Shown here: piece after piece, positions 45,413-55,050 of the stretch | Position numbering within the stretch: position 1 is the stretch's first letter | How the letters are laid out: each line of letters opens with the position of its first letter | Origin: Neobacillus kokaensis | GTDB taxonomy: Bacteria > Bacillota > Bacilli > Bacillales > Cytobacillaceae | Length of the DNA: 64,000 nt | Direction of reading: 5' to 3' | Assembly: GCF_014656545.1 (NCBI RefSeq) | Contig: NZ_BNDS01000012.1 | Coordinates: forward strand, 1 to 64,000 | Notes under the pieces: model-generated | The model's input: only the letters and a program-made list of their open reading frames with translations | Told to the model about the DNA's origin: nothing | Database searches by the model: none | Made by a program: the position numbers and the translations under genes

Positions 45413-45659
45413 TTTATTTCCCCGAAGTTCCTTTTATTGACGACACTTGTATTTTGTTCCATTGTTGCCTTTACAACAGGACTATCCTGGTCTATCTAGG
45501 CAATGGGTTCTAGGTAGAAATCTTAGATTAGTACCAATATGGCCGTTGTATTCTATTTTATAAATCTACTGACTATTTAGACTCAAGGAAATATTCTTGA
45601 CTGCGGAAACAGTTCAAATTATAATTTAATTAACATCATGGGAGAAATTAAACAAATAT

Positions 45660-45739
45660 TAATCAATAAACATGGATGAATGTTAGTGGAAAACGGTTGA
45701 TTATGTCGAAATTAAGCTGAATTTCTTGTTTATTAATTA
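45660..45739. promoter_or_regulatory. Split inverted repeat before the ROK regulator
   Basis: TAATCAATAAACA (45660-45672) and TGTTTATTAATTA (45727-45739) are complementary at 12 of 13 positions and 54 bp apart, ending 21 bp before the start of the ROK gene. They could be two operator halves for auto-repression. The other 45413-45659 bases show no gene. Confidence 0.45.
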
Positions 45740-45760
45740 CATGGTGTAAGGAAGGTAAAA

Positions 45761-46927
45761 ATGAGAGTTAAAGATCAGTATTTTTTAAAGAAGCAGAATC
45801 AGAGTTTGGTTCTAGAATATATCATTCGAAATGGACCAATCTCGAGAGCTGAGATTGCTAAACATATGGCTATGAGTCCAACATCCGCTTCCCGAATTGT
45901 TGCCTCACTACAAGACGAACAGCTTATCAAAGAGGTGTATTTGGAAACAGATGAAGTGGGACGAAAAGCTACCTATTTTATGGCTAATGAGCATTCCGTT
46001 ATATTTGTTGGGGTCGAAATTGATGTAGGAGTTGTTCGGATTGGCTTGATGAATCTGATAGGCGAGTTCATCACCGTACGCTCGTTTCACACAAAAACAG
46101 ATCATTATGAAGATGTGGTAGAGTTTATCGGGCAGATGATAAATGATTTGATCAGTGAACAACAAATTGGGAAAGATCGTATTGCTGGTGTTTGTATAGG
46201 TCTGCCGGGGTTAATAGACAATGAAAAAGGTACCGTGGAGTTCTCGGCACAGTTTAACTGGAGGAATGTTCCTCTTAAACAAATACTAGAACAAAAACTA
46301 GATTTGGAAGTTTTTATTGATAATGAGTTAAAGTTAAAAGCCTTAGCAGAATATGTGAGTGCGTCTCTTCCTTACAAGAACGTCGTGATGCTTGGGTTTG
46401 GTACAGGCGTGGGCTCAGCTCTTATCACAGATGGCGAGATTTATCGCGGTGCTAATAATATGTCAGGTGAGATTGGCCATATGACCCTGGATCCTTACGG
46501 TGCCTATTGTCCATGCGGTAATTTTGGCTGCTTGCAAACATACATTGCTATTGACTTTTTACTTGATGAAGCATCTAAAACACGACCAATGGATAGTATG
46601 GAAGAGTTGGCAGCGGCGTACAAGAGTAAAGAGAAATGGGCCGTCAATATCCTGGACAAGGCAGCTACCTATGCGGGTCTTGCCATCAAAAATGTTGTCT
46701 GTGCCTTTAATCCAGACGCGGTATATTTATCAGGCAGTTTAATAGAAGAACACCCGGAAATAGCGGAATTGGTCATAGAGAAACATTCAAACAGCACTTG
46801 GTTCCCGGAATCCTATTCTTATGATTTACATGTTACTCAAGTGAAAGAGATGGGTGTTGTAAAAGGCGCAGCGCTTAGCGTGCAGCGGAAGTTAATTAAA
46901 AGTTTGAATTTTAAGGGTGGTGCATAG
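45761..46927 (+). CDS. ROK family transcriptional repressor (NagC/XylR type)
   Basis: A 388-residue regulator. The N-terminal winged helix (about 15-75; ISRAEIAKHMAMSPTSASRIVASL) is joined to a ROK sugar-kinase-like domain with the zinc motif CPCGNFGCLQ and EIGHMTLDP. The family normally responds to a sugar or sugar phosphate. The position equal to the kinase catalytic aspartate reads IDNELKL, so it may not phosphorylate. It heads a cluster that includes an asparaginase, a peptide transporter, an aminopeptidase and a ROK kinase; it starts only 2 bp from the asparaginase gene. Confidence 0.9.
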   Translation: MRVKDQYFLKKQNQSLVLEYIIRNGPISRAEIAKHMAMSPTSASRIVASLQDEQLIKEVYLETDEVGRKATYFMANEHSVIFVGVEIDVGVVRIGLMNLIGEFITVRSFHTKTDHYEDVVEFIGQMINDLISEQQIGKDRIAGVCIGLPGLIDNEKGTVEFSAQFNWRNVPLKQILEQKLDLEVFIDNELKLKALAEYVSASLPYKNVVMLGFGTGVGSALITDGEIYRGANNMSGEIGHMTLDPYGAYCPCGNFGCLQTYIAIDFLLDEASKTRPMDSMEELAAAYKSKEKWAVNILDKAATYAGLAIKNVVCAFNPDAVYLSGSLIEEHPEIAELVIEKHSNSTWFPESYSYDLHVTQVKEMGVVKGAALSVQRKLIKSLNFKGGA

Positions 46928-46929
46928 AC

Positions 46930-47922
46930 GTGGAATATTCTGTGATTGCAGAGGAATTCAGAAATCATCAATTAGAAAATGTACATCAAGGTGTTATATG
47001 TATTGTCAATGAAAACAAAGAGGTTATTTATCAAAAAGGGGATATCAGCCAGCCGATTTTTTACAGATCGGCTATGAAGCCCATTCAGGCAATCCCCGTT
47101 TTCACAACCGATATTATCGACAGATACAATCTCACCGACGAGGAAGCAGCACTATTCATGGCTTCTCAAAGAGGGGAGAAATACCATGAGGAAGCACTTA
47201 TTCGTGTAAAAGAAAAACTTGGTGTTGCGGAAGATCATTTAGTTTGTGCAAGCAGCTATCCTTTAAACGATGCACCAAAGATGGAATACATCCTGGCGAA
47301 AAAACCAAAACGAAGATTACTCCATAATTGTGCTGGAAAGCATCTGGGATTCTTGGGCTATACAAAGGTGAAAGGTTTGAGTGAGGAGGGGTACGAGCGG
47401 CTGGATCATCCATTACAGCAAGAGATCCTGCATTATTTATCGGAATTATCGGAAGTCCCTATCGATGAAATCAAATCGGGAACAGATGGCTGCGGCGTGC
47501 CTGTTCATGCCGTGCCGCTTAAGAATATGGCCCTCTCTTATTTGAAGTTTGTCACACCTGAATTGATAAGGGATCAGGCTGCCAGAGAGGCCGTCATACA
47601 TATCGGTGACATCATGAATGCCCACCCTGACATTATTGCTTCGCATGATTTTATCTGCAGTGTCCTATTAAAGGATAAAAATATCATTGCAAAAGGCGGC
47701 GCTCAAGGGGTTTATTGCCTTGCTTTAAGAAAGGAAAAAATCAGCATTGCATTGAAGGTCCTAAGCGGGACTGAATTGATATGGCCATTATTAGTGGCAG
47801 AAATCCTTAAAAAACTAAATTACGAAAATGAAGAAACGATTCAAGGTTTGCTGCAATTGAAACCACAAACTATTAAGAATGATGATGGAATCGTTGTGGG
47901 TGAAACAAAAATCTACTTATAA
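46930..47922 (+). CDS. Asparaginase II family amidohydrolase
   Basis: A 330-residue protein of the thermolabile/plant-independent asparaginase II family (Rhizobium AnsA type). It is recognised by RSAMKPIQAIPVF, HNCAGKHLGFLG and DGCGVPVHAVP, which carry the Ser, Lys and Cys residues important in this family. It should convert asparagine to aspartate plus ammonia, or a related amide. GTG start, 2 bp after the ROK gene, so one transcript is likely. Next to a sugar-type repressor and a sugar kinase, asparagine-linked sugars are an attractive source of the substrate. Confidence 0.83.
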   Translation: MEYSVIAEEFRNHQLENVHQGVICIVNENKEVIYQKGDISQPIFYRSAMKPIQAIPVFTTDIIDRYNLTDEEAALFMASQRGEKYHEEALIRVKEKLGVAEDHLVCASSYPLNDAPKMEYILAKKPKRRLLHNCAGKHLGFLGYTKVKGLSEEGYERLDHPLQQEILHYLSELSEVPIDEIKSGTDGCGVPVHAVPLKNMALSYLKFVTPELIRDQAAREAVIHIGDIMNAHPDIIASHDFICSVLLKDKNIIAKGGAQGVYCLALRKEKISIALKVLSGTELIWPLLVAEILKKLNYENEETIQGLLQLKPQTIKNDDGIVVGETKIYL

Positions 47923-48086
47923 AATGCTAGAGTGCACCTTGCTGCTGTAATGGACAAAAACACTGCATGCTATTTCAACGTGCAGCATCAAGCGGTGTCA
48001 AAGATGGAATGGGAATATGGTGAGTCTTCGCATTTGCAAGTCTTCAATACCATAAATAAAAAAACAACATGAAAAGGGAGAATAAT

Positions 48087-49655
48087 ATGAGAAAATTTGC
48101 CGTTTTAGTACTTATACTGACGCTTGCATTATTTAGTGCAGCGTGCAGCAGTGACAACGCAGGTTCAACTGGTACATCAGGAAAAACAAAAGCAACAGGT
48201 GACAAGGAACTGACCGTCGCGATTGACCAAAACTTTATCACGTTGGATCCGCATAATGCAGGAGATACAGTTTCCATCATTGGAATCCGTTCTATGTACG
48301 AGGGTTTGGTTGGTTTTGATAAAGACATGCAAATTATTCCAGCTTTGGCTGAGTCATACGATATTAGCAAAGATGGATTAACCTATACGTTTAAATTGCG
48401 TCAAGGTGTCAAATTCCATGACGGAGAGCAGTTTAACGCGGAGGCAGTAAAAGCTAACTTCGATCGTATTATGGATGATGCAAATAATTTAAGTGCGAAA
48501 CGCAGTTTTAAATTTGTGGACTCGATGGAGATTATTGGTGATTATGAGGTTGCCTTTAAACTGAAAGAACCTTTTAGTGCCATGATTAATAAGTTCGGGA
48601 TGGTACCGATGATCAGCCCGAAGGCAATTGAAAAAGGAACAAAATATATTGAAGCAAATCCTGTCGGAACAGGTACATTCAAATTTGTTGAGTGGAAACA
48701 AGGTAAGACGCTTGAAGTTGAAAAATATGCCGATTACTGGGGCGGGGATCAAACAAACGTAGAAAAAGTGAAATTCAGCCCAATTCCGGAAAATGGCTCC
48801 CGTGTCGCTATGTTAAAAACAGGTGAAGCTGATTTTGTTTACCCAATGCCGCAGCAAAATGTAAAACAATTTAAAAATAGTAAGGATGTAACGATTGAAG
48901 AATCACCATCCACCATTGTGCGATATGTATCCATTAACACATTTATGGATCAATACAAAGATTTAAAAGTTCGTCAAGCGATGAACCTGGCTGTTAACAA
49001 AGAAGCCTATATTAAAGTTGTAAAAGACGGGTATGGACATGTTCTTGATTCAACAATGGCTCCAGAAACACAATATTATGCAAAACAGAAAGCATATGAA
49101 TTTGACGTTAAAAAGGCAAAAGAACTGTTGAAAGAAGCAGGTTATGAAAACGGCTTTAAAGCAGAGATTTGGGGAAATACAAGTTCTGAATCTGTTAAAG
49201 GAATGCAATTCATTAAGCAGCAATTAGCTCAAATCGGCATCGACGTGAAGATTAAATCGATGGAAGAAGGAACTTTGTCAGATGAGATTTACACACCGGC
49301 AAAACCGGAGGATGCAAAGGTCCAAATGTGGTATGTGAGCTGGTCGCCTTCATCAGGTGATGCTGACGGCGCAACCCGCGGTTTGTTCAGCAATGAGTAC
49401 TACCCGCCAAATGGCGCAAACACTGCTTACTATAATAATGAAAAAGTTACAAACTGGATTAAAGAAGCAAATGCAACAGCAGATCCTAAAGAGCAGGAAA
49501 AAATCTATCATGAGATTCAACGTACTGTATTTGAAGAGGCACCTTGGATTTTCCTAGCTTCAGATGTTAACTTGGCAGCACACGCAAATAATTTAGAAGG
49601 TGTCTATGTTGCTCCGGACGGAGTTATCAATATTTCAAAAGCACAATTGAAATAG
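48087..49655 (+). CDS. ABC transporter 3 substrate-binding lipoprotein (SBP family 5)
   Basis: A 522-residue lipoprotein: MRKFAVLVLILTLALFSAAC gives a lipobox with cysteine 20. The mature part has VAIDQNFITLDPHN, GTGTFKFVEW and RQAMNLAVNKEAY, resembling the GsiB/DppA group. The ATG at 48087 follows AAAAGGGAG; the frame opens six codons earlier without support. It leads transporter 3. A hairpin after its stop may keep its mRNA level above that of the membrane genes. Confidence 0.92.
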   Translation: MRKFAVLVLILTLALFSAACSSDNAGSTGTSGKTKATGDKELTVAIDQNFITLDPHNAGDTVSIIGIRSMYEGLVGFDKDMQIIPALAESYDISKDGLTYTFKLRQGVKFHDGEQFNAEAVKANFDRIMDDANNLSAKRSFKFVDSMEIIGDYEVAFKLKEPFSAMINKFGMVPMISPKAIEKGTKYIEANPVGTGTFKFVEWKQGKTLEVEKYADYWGGDQTNVEKVKFSPIPENGSRVAMLKTGEADFVYPMPQQNVKQFKNSKDVTIEESPSTIVRYVSINTFMDQYKDLKVRQAMNLAVNKEAYIKVVKDGYGHVLDSTMAPETQYYAKQKAYEFDVKKAKELLKEAGYENGFKAEIWGNTSSESVKGMQFIKQQLAQIGIDVKIKSMEEGTLSDEIYTPAKPEDAKVQMWYVSWSPSSGDADGATRGLFSNEYYPPNGANTAYYNNEKVTNWIKEANATADPKEQEKIYHEIQRTVFEEAPWIFLASDVNLAAHANNLEGVYVAPDGVINISKAQLK

Positions 49656-49680
49656 GTCATTTTTTAATATCAACAACCAA

Positions 49681-49712
49681 AGAAAGGGCTTATCGGTGTA
49701 GGCCCTTTCTTC
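49681..49712 (+). terminator. Intercistronic hairpin after the binding-protein gene
   Basis: AGAAAGGGC pairs with GCCCTTTCT around a loop of about 11 bases, followed by TCTTCAT. The U run is weak, so it more likely acts as partial terminator or 3' stabiliser within the operon. Confidence 0.55.
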
Positions 49713-49734
49713 ATACATTGGAGGTGTGTTTCTT

Positions 49735-50655
49735 TTGTGGCAATATCTTGTAAAACGTCTTGTTAGTCTTATCCCATTACTCCTTGTTGTTTCATTTATT
49801 GTCTTCATGTTTATTCACATTATACCTGGTGATCCGGCACGGCTTTTAGCCGGGAAAGAGGCAACTGCGGAAGAAGTGGAGATGGCAAGAGTAAGTTTGG
49901 GGCTGGATAAGCCATTATATGAGCAGTATTTTATTTATTTAAAGGACCTGCTGACTGGGAATATGGGTTATTCAGTAAAATCAGGTGCGCCGGTTAGTCA
50001 ATTGATTGGTGATCGGATTATGCCAACCTTGGGTTTAACTTTTTTAAGTATTATTTGGGCACTTGTAGTCGGTATCTTAATTGGAGTCGTTTCTGCGGTA
50101 TTTCGAAATAAATGGCCGGACCATCTGGGGATGTTTACGGCTGTATCGGGCATTTCACTTCCAAACTTTTGGGTGGGTCTTGTTCTGATTCAATTATTTT
50201 CTGTACAGCTCGGTATGTTTCCAACAGGAGGAGCGGAAGGCTGGAGCAGCTACATTATGCCTTCTTTCGCTTTAGGAGCGGGGATTATGGCCATGATTGC
50301 CAGGTTTACGCGCTCATCTCTTGTGGAGAGTATGAAACAGGATTATATCCGTATGGGGCGTGCAAAAGGATTGGGCAGCCGCCAGATTATTTTTGGACAT
50401 GCCTTAAAGAACTCCTTAATTCCGGTTGTTACTGTTGCCGGGCTGCAGTTTGGCTTTTTACTTGGCGGTTCCGTTGTAGTTGAGACGGTATTTAGTTTTC
50501 CGGGTCTTGGAACTTTATTAATTGATTCCATTCAATTCCGTGATTATCCGGTCGTTCAGGCTGAAATTTTATTATTCGCCTGTCAGTTTATTGTCGTGAA
50601 TATGATTATTGATGTTGTGTATAGCTATTTGAATCCAAAAATCCGGTATGAGTAA
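49735..50655 (+). CDS. ABC transporter 3 permease, DppB type
   Basis: A 306-residue membrane permease with the start pattern WQYLVKRLVSLIPLLLVVSF, HIIPGDPARLLAGKEA and the ATPase-contact loop GRAKGLGSRQI. TTG at 49735 lies eight bases from GGAGGTG; the GTG at 49726 would overlap that site. Confidence 0.9.
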   Translation: MWQYLVKRLVSLIPLLLVVSFIVFMFIHIIPGDPARLLAGKEATAEEVEMARVSLGLDKPLYEQYFIYLKDLLTGNMGYSVKSGAPVSQLIGDRIMPTLGLTFLSIIWALVVGILIGVVSAVFRNKWPDHLGMFTAVSGISLPNFWVGLVLIQLFSVQLGMFPTGGAEGWSSYIMPSFALGAGIMAMIARFTRSSLVESMKQDYIRMGRAKGLGSRQIIFGHALKNSLIPVVTVAGLQFGFLLGGSVVVETVFSFPGLGTLLIDSIQFRDYPVVQAEILLFACQFIVVNMIIDVVYSYLNPKIRYE

Positions 50656-50670
50656 GGAGGGAAGATGATT

Positions 50671-51567
50671 ATGAGCAATCTACAAACAGAAACTGCTTTA
50701 AATATAGAGCCAATCAAGACGAAAAGTGATCATCGCTTCCTTCAATTTTGGCGGTTGTTTCGTCGAAAAAAGCCTGCGGTTATTTCATTCTACTTTGTCT
50801 TGTTCTTGTTTATTATGGCCATCATCGGTCCATTTGTTACACCTTTTGATGCAGCAAAACCTGATTATAATAGTGTTCTGGAGACGCCTTCTGCCAGTCA
50901 TTGGTTTGGAACGGATGAATATGGACGTGATATTTTAAGCCGAATCATCGCAGGGGCAAGAATCTCGCTTTCAGTCAGTGTTTCTGCCGTTACACTCGGT
51001 GCGATTGTTGGGAGTATTTTAGGGTTGATCAGTGGATTTTTTGGCAAATGGGTCGATAAATTGATTATGCGTATTTGTGACGTGCTCTTTGCGTTCCCTG
51101 AATTGATTTTGGCCATTGGGATTGTTGCTATTTTAGGACCTGGTTTAAATAATGTGATTATAGCGGTTGCCTTTTTCAGTGTTCCTTCGTTTGCAAGGAT
51201 TGTCCGCGGGGCAACGTTGGAAGTGAAGGAAATGCTTTTCGTTGAAGCGGAGGAATCACTTGGGGCGAGCAGGCTGCGGATTATGTTTAAACATGTGTTT
51301 CCGGAGACATTACCGACTATTATCGTTTATTACACAATGAATGTTGGGACTGCCATTCTGGCAGCAGCAAGTTTGAGCTTTTTAGGTTTGGGTGCAGAGC
51401 CTTCTTCACCTGACTGGGGTGCTATGTTAAGCGTTTCAAGAGATTATATTGGTACCGCCTTTCATTTAGTATTTTTCCCTGGCTTAGTTATTTTCTTAAC
51501 TGTTTTGGCTTTTAATCTATTAGGTGATGGATTGCGAGAAATGCTCGATCCGAAAATGAAAGACTAG
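50671..51567 (+). CDS. ABC transporter 3 permease, DppC type
   Basis: A 298-residue permease with the GTDEYGRDILSRIIAGAR motif and the docking loop ESLGASRLRIMF. AGGAGG lies ten bases before the ATG at 50671 and only four before the ATG at 50665, so the former is preferred. It sits 15 bp after the first permease and completes the pore. Confidence 0.9.
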   Translation: MSNLQTETALNIEPIKTKSDHRFLQFWRLFRRKKPAVISFYFVLFLFIMAIIGPFVTPFDAAKPDYNSVLETPSASHWFGTDEYGRDILSRIIAGARISLSVSVSAVTLGAIVGSILGLISGFFGKWVDKLIMRICDVLFAFPELILAIGIVAILGPGLNNVIIAVAFFSVPSFARIVRGATLEVKEMLFVEAEESLGASRLRIMFKHVFPETLPTIIVYYTMNVGTAILAAASLSFLGLGAEPSSPDWGAMLSVSRDYIGTAFHLVFFPGLVIFLTVLAFNLLGDGLREMLDPKMKD

Positions 51568-51577
51568 GAGGGTCTAT

Positions 51578-52576
51578 ATGTCAGATTTACTACAAGTAAA
51601 AAATCTTAAAACAGGCTTTCAGACTGAAAATGGATTCTTGCCGGTCGTACATGGTATCAGCTTTCACGTCAATCAAGGTGAAATTGTCGGATTAGTTGGT
51701 GAATCAGGCAGCGGAAAAAGTGTCACATCTTTATCGATCATGCGTCTATTCCATGATACACGCGGCAAAATTGCGGATGGCGAAATTTTATATAAAGGGG
51801 AAAATCTATTAACGTTTCCTGAAAAGAAAATGACGAAATACCGCGGAAAGGAATTGTCGATGATTTTCCAGGAACCGATGACAGCCCTAAATCCTGTATT
51901 GACAATCGGTAAGCAGATGCGGGAAACCATCATGCTTCACTTGGGAATGTCCAAAAAAGAGGCACATCAGTATGCGATTGAAAAACTAAAATTAGTTGGC
52001 ATCCCGCGGGCGGAGCAAGTGATGGAAGACTATCCACATCAACTTTCCGGCGGTATGAGGCAAAGAGTTATTATTGCGATGCAAATCTCATGTAACCCTT
52101 CTTTACTTATTGCCGATGAGCCGACAACTGCGTTGGATGTAACCATACAGGCGCAAATTCTGAAATTGATGGAAGAAATTCAAGAAAAAACAAATATGGG
52201 TATTTTACTGATTACGCATGATCTTGGTGTGGTAGCCGAAATCTGTGATCGTGTCATTGTGATGTATGCCGGGAGAATCGTCGAGGAAGCAAGTGCTGTT
52301 GATTTGTTCGAAAATCCGAAACACCCTTATACAAAAGGCTTGATGGAATCAGCGCCGAAAATCGGTTCGAAAAAAGACCGGCTGAACTCCATTACAGGTA
52401 CCGTTCCAAACCCGAACAATATGCCGAAGGGCTGCAAGTTTGCGCCAAGATGTCCTGTAGCGATGCCGATTTGTCATGAAAAAGAACCAGAGTTGATGGC
52501 AGATGGCAATCATTCAGCTAGATGCTGGTTATTGGATGAAGAGGTCAAGAAAAAGGAGGAAATGCTAAATGCGTGA
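51578..52576 (+). CDS. ABC transporter 3 ATPase, DppD type
   Basis: A 332-residue ATPase: Walker A GESGSGKS, signature SGGMRQR, Walker [13 protein letters not shown] and C-terminal [14 protein letters not shown]. It starts 10 bp after the permease with AGGAGGG and overlaps the second ATPase by 8 bp. Confidence 0.92.
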   Translation: MSDLLQVKNLKTGFQTENGFLPVVHGISFHVNQGEIVGLVGESGSGKSVTSLSIMRLFHDTRGKIADGEILYKGENLLTFPEKKMTKYRGKELSMIFQEPMTALNPVLTIGKQMRETIMLHLGMSKKEAHQYAIEKLKLVGIPRAEQVMEDYPHQLSGGMRQRVIIAMQISCNPSLLIADEPTTALDVTIQAQILKLMEEIQEKTNMGILLITHDLGVVAEICDRVIVMYAGRIVEEASAVDLFENPKHPYTKGLMESAPKIGSKKDRLNSITGTVPNPNNMPKGCKFAPRCPVAMPICHEKEPELMADGNHSARCWLLDEEVKKKEEMLNA

Positions 52577-53390
52577 TGAGATTTTAATAGAAGCAAAAAA
52601 CATAAAGAAGCATTTCCCGATCAAGACAGGCTGGTTTGAAGAGAAAAAGTACGTAAAGGCGGTAAACGGCATCTCCTTTCATATTAAAAAAGGGGAAACA
52701 TTGGGACTTGTTGGTGAATCGGGCTGCGGGAAATCAACGACAGGCCGGCTGCTCAATGGACTTATTCAGGTAGATTCCGGATCGATTATTTTTAACGGAA
52801 AAGACTTGGCTAACGCAAGTAAGCAGGAGTGGAAAAAATATCGGCAAAAAATGCAAATGGTTTTCCAGGACCCTTATGCTTCCTTAAGCCCAAGGATGAA
52901 AATAAAGGATATTTTAAGAGAACCTCTCGATATTCACTTTAAGAACATGTCTTCAAGAGAAAAGGATAAGCGGGTAGAAGACCTTCTGGATAAATGCGGG
53001 ATCAGTAGATTCCATTTGAATAAATATCCGCATGAATTTAGCGGCGGGCAGCGGCAGCGGATTGGGATTGCGCGTGCGTTGATTTTGCAGCCGGAATTAA
53101 TCATTGCCGACGAGCCTGTTTCAGCGCTTGATGTATCTATTCAATCGCAAATCCTAAATTTAATGAAAGATTTACAGGAAGAATATAATTTGACCTACTT
53201 ATTTATTTCTCATGATTTAAGTGTGGTGGAACATATTAGTGACCGGGTCGGTGTCATGTATTTTGGGGATTTGGTGGAAATGGGAACGAAGGAAGAAATT
53301 TTTAACAATCCACAGCATGATTATACCAAAACACTGTTGTCCTCCATTCCGCAAATGATTCCGAAAGCAAGAAGAAAACAACTGACGTAG
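52569..53390 (+). CDS. ABC transporter 3 ATPase, DppF type, without C-terminal cysteine domain
   Basis: A 273-residue ATPase with Walker A GESGCGKS, signature SGGQRQR and Walker B LIIADEPVSALD. It ends soon after DYTKTLLSSIPQ with a basic tail (KARRKQLT). The other ATPases here continue for 50-60 residues into a cysteine-bearing extension. Nothing downstream encodes the missing part in any frame, so this is a naturally short form rather than a frameshift. Confidence 0.9.
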   Translation: MRDEILIEAKNIKKHFPIKTGWFEEKKYVKAVNGISFHIKKGETLGLVGESGCGKSTTGRLLNGLIQVDSGSIIFNGKDLANASKQEWKKYRQKMQMVFQDPYASLSPRMKIKDILREPLDIHFKNMSSREKDKRVEDLLDKCGISRFHLNKYPHEFSGGQRQRIGIARALILQPELIIADEPVSALDVSIQSQILNLMKDLQEEYNLTYLFISHDLSVVEHISDRVGVMYFGDLVEMGTKEEIFNNPQHDYTKTLLSSIPQMIPKARRKQLT

Positions 53391-53500
53391 GATTGTGACC
53401 CACTAATAGATTGATAAATGACTATATAAATAGAAGCAGCCTGACTCGATTTAGATGGCTGAATTGCTTGTCATATAGGATGCAAGTGAGGAGAAGGAAC

Positions 53501-54883
53501 ATGCATATTAACATCGTACCGATTCATGAAGCAAATGATGACATCGTTTATTTTGAAGAGAAATCCTGCACTGAATTTGGTAAAGTGCAGCTGATCCCAA
53601 AAGGAGAGGAATTGATTGTATACATTGGAATCGGTCAAGATTCTCTCACATGGGAGGATATTCGCTTTTTGGGCGGCATTTCCCGAAAAAACCTGAATAA
53701 TGCTAAAGATGCAGCTGTTTCGGCAGAGTTCTCATTGATCATGGATCGGGCAGGGAATCCGGAGCTTGGGCAGGTCATTAGCAGTTTTATGGAAGGCTGG
53801 TATTTGGCTGAATATCAATTTTCCTCTTATAAAAGAACTGCGACATCTAATCAGTTAACCATGCAATGGGAAGATGAGCGTTTAAGAGAATATGATCATG
53901 CAGCACGTATCAGGGCAAATGCGGTCAATCTTGCCAGGGATTTATGTAATGAACCGGCCAATAAATTAACACCCACTACATATGCTGAACGGCTAAAGCA
54001 AGAGTTTCATGAAACAGATGTATCCGTTCAAGTGATTGACGGTAACGAATTAGTAAGTAATGAATTTGCCGGGATCCACACAGTTGCTAAAGGAAGCAGT
54101 GAACCGGCAAAGCTTGTTGTCCTGACGCTGGCTCGTGATGCTAGTAAAGAAAAAATCGCTTTAGTTGGGAAAGGCGTTACCTTTGATTCTGGAGGAACCA
54201 ATGTCAAGACCGGTAAAGATATTGGCGAAATGAAAATGGATATGGGCGGCTCGGCTGCGGTAGCAGGTGCGATGAAGCTGCTGGCTGACTCCAACACAGC
54301 CGCCAATGTTGTGGCGATTTTGCCGCTGGTGGAAAACCTTGCGGATGGAAATGCATTTTTGCCCTCAGATGTCATTCGATATCGTAATGGACTGCATGTA
54401 GAAGTCGGAAATACAGATGCTGAAGGACGTTTGATTTTGGCAGATGGAATACTTTATGCGCAATTACTTGGGGCAAAAACCATTGTCGATATTGCCACAT
54501 TAACAGGAAGTATCGGAAGTGCCCTCGGTTTGAAAGCGGCTGGAGTATTCAGTAATGCGGAAGCGGACTTGTGGCATTATAAGCAGCTGGGCGATCAAAC
54601 AGGTGACTATGTTTGGCCAATGCCGGTGTTTGATGATTATTTACATTATTTGAAAAGCGATTGTGGAGATTTCAATAATATGAGCAGCTCGCCATATGGC
54701 GGGTCGATTACGGCTGCTTTATTTTTAAAGCAATTTGTAGAAAAAGAAATAAAGTGGGTTCATATCGATATGGCGAATACGGTTCGGCCATGGCGTGAAC
54801 AGGGCTATTATGTACCAGGCGCATCTGGCTTTGGTGTCCGGCTGTTGTTCGAAATGGTCAAATCGGAAGCGGCTCAATCATAA
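53501..54883 (+). CDS. M17 leucyl aminopeptidase
   Basis: A 460-residue cytosol aminopeptidase of family M17. The catalytic half (about 160-455) contains GKGVTFDSGG with the metal-binding Lys and Asp, the DMGGSAA segment, and N304-T-D-A-E-G-R310 with metal ligands and the catalytic arginine. It forms hexamers with two metals per site and frees N-terminal residues from peptides delivered by transporter 3. The ATG at 53501 has GAGGAGAAGG upstream; the frame from 53411 is only an extension. Confidence 0.92.
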   Translation: MHINIVPIHEANDDIVYFEEKSCTEFGKVQLIPKGEELIVYIGIGQDSLTWEDIRFLGGISRKNLNNAKDAAVSAEFSLIMDRAGNPELGQVISSFMEGWYLAEYQFSSYKRTATSNQLTMQWEDERLREYDHAARIRANAVNLARDLCNEPANKLTPTTYAERLKQEFHETDVSVQVIDGNELVSNEFAGIHTVAKGSSEPAKLVVLTLARDASKEKIALVGKGVTFDSGGTNVKTGKDIGEMKMDMGGSAAVAGAMKLLADSNTAANVVAILPLVENLADGNAFLPSDVIRYRNGLHVEVGNTDAEGRLILADGILYAQLLGAKTIVDIATLTGSIGSALGLKAAGVFSNAEADLWHYKQLGDQTGDYVWPMPVFDDYLHYLKSDCGDFNNMSSSPYGGSITAALFLKQFVEKEIKWVHIDMANTVRPWREQGYYVPGASGFGVRLLFEMVKSEAAQS

Positions 54884-55050
54884 ATGTGATCGTAGAATTT
54901 AAATAGCGGGAAAATAACTTCAGCTATCATTAGACCTGGAGTTATTTTTATACCTATATGGATTTGATTTACAAGAACTATTGCCGGGACTTTGTGGCAG
55001 CTGCCTGTTTTAATAATGAACCAACTATTATATTTTAAAGGATGGACAGC

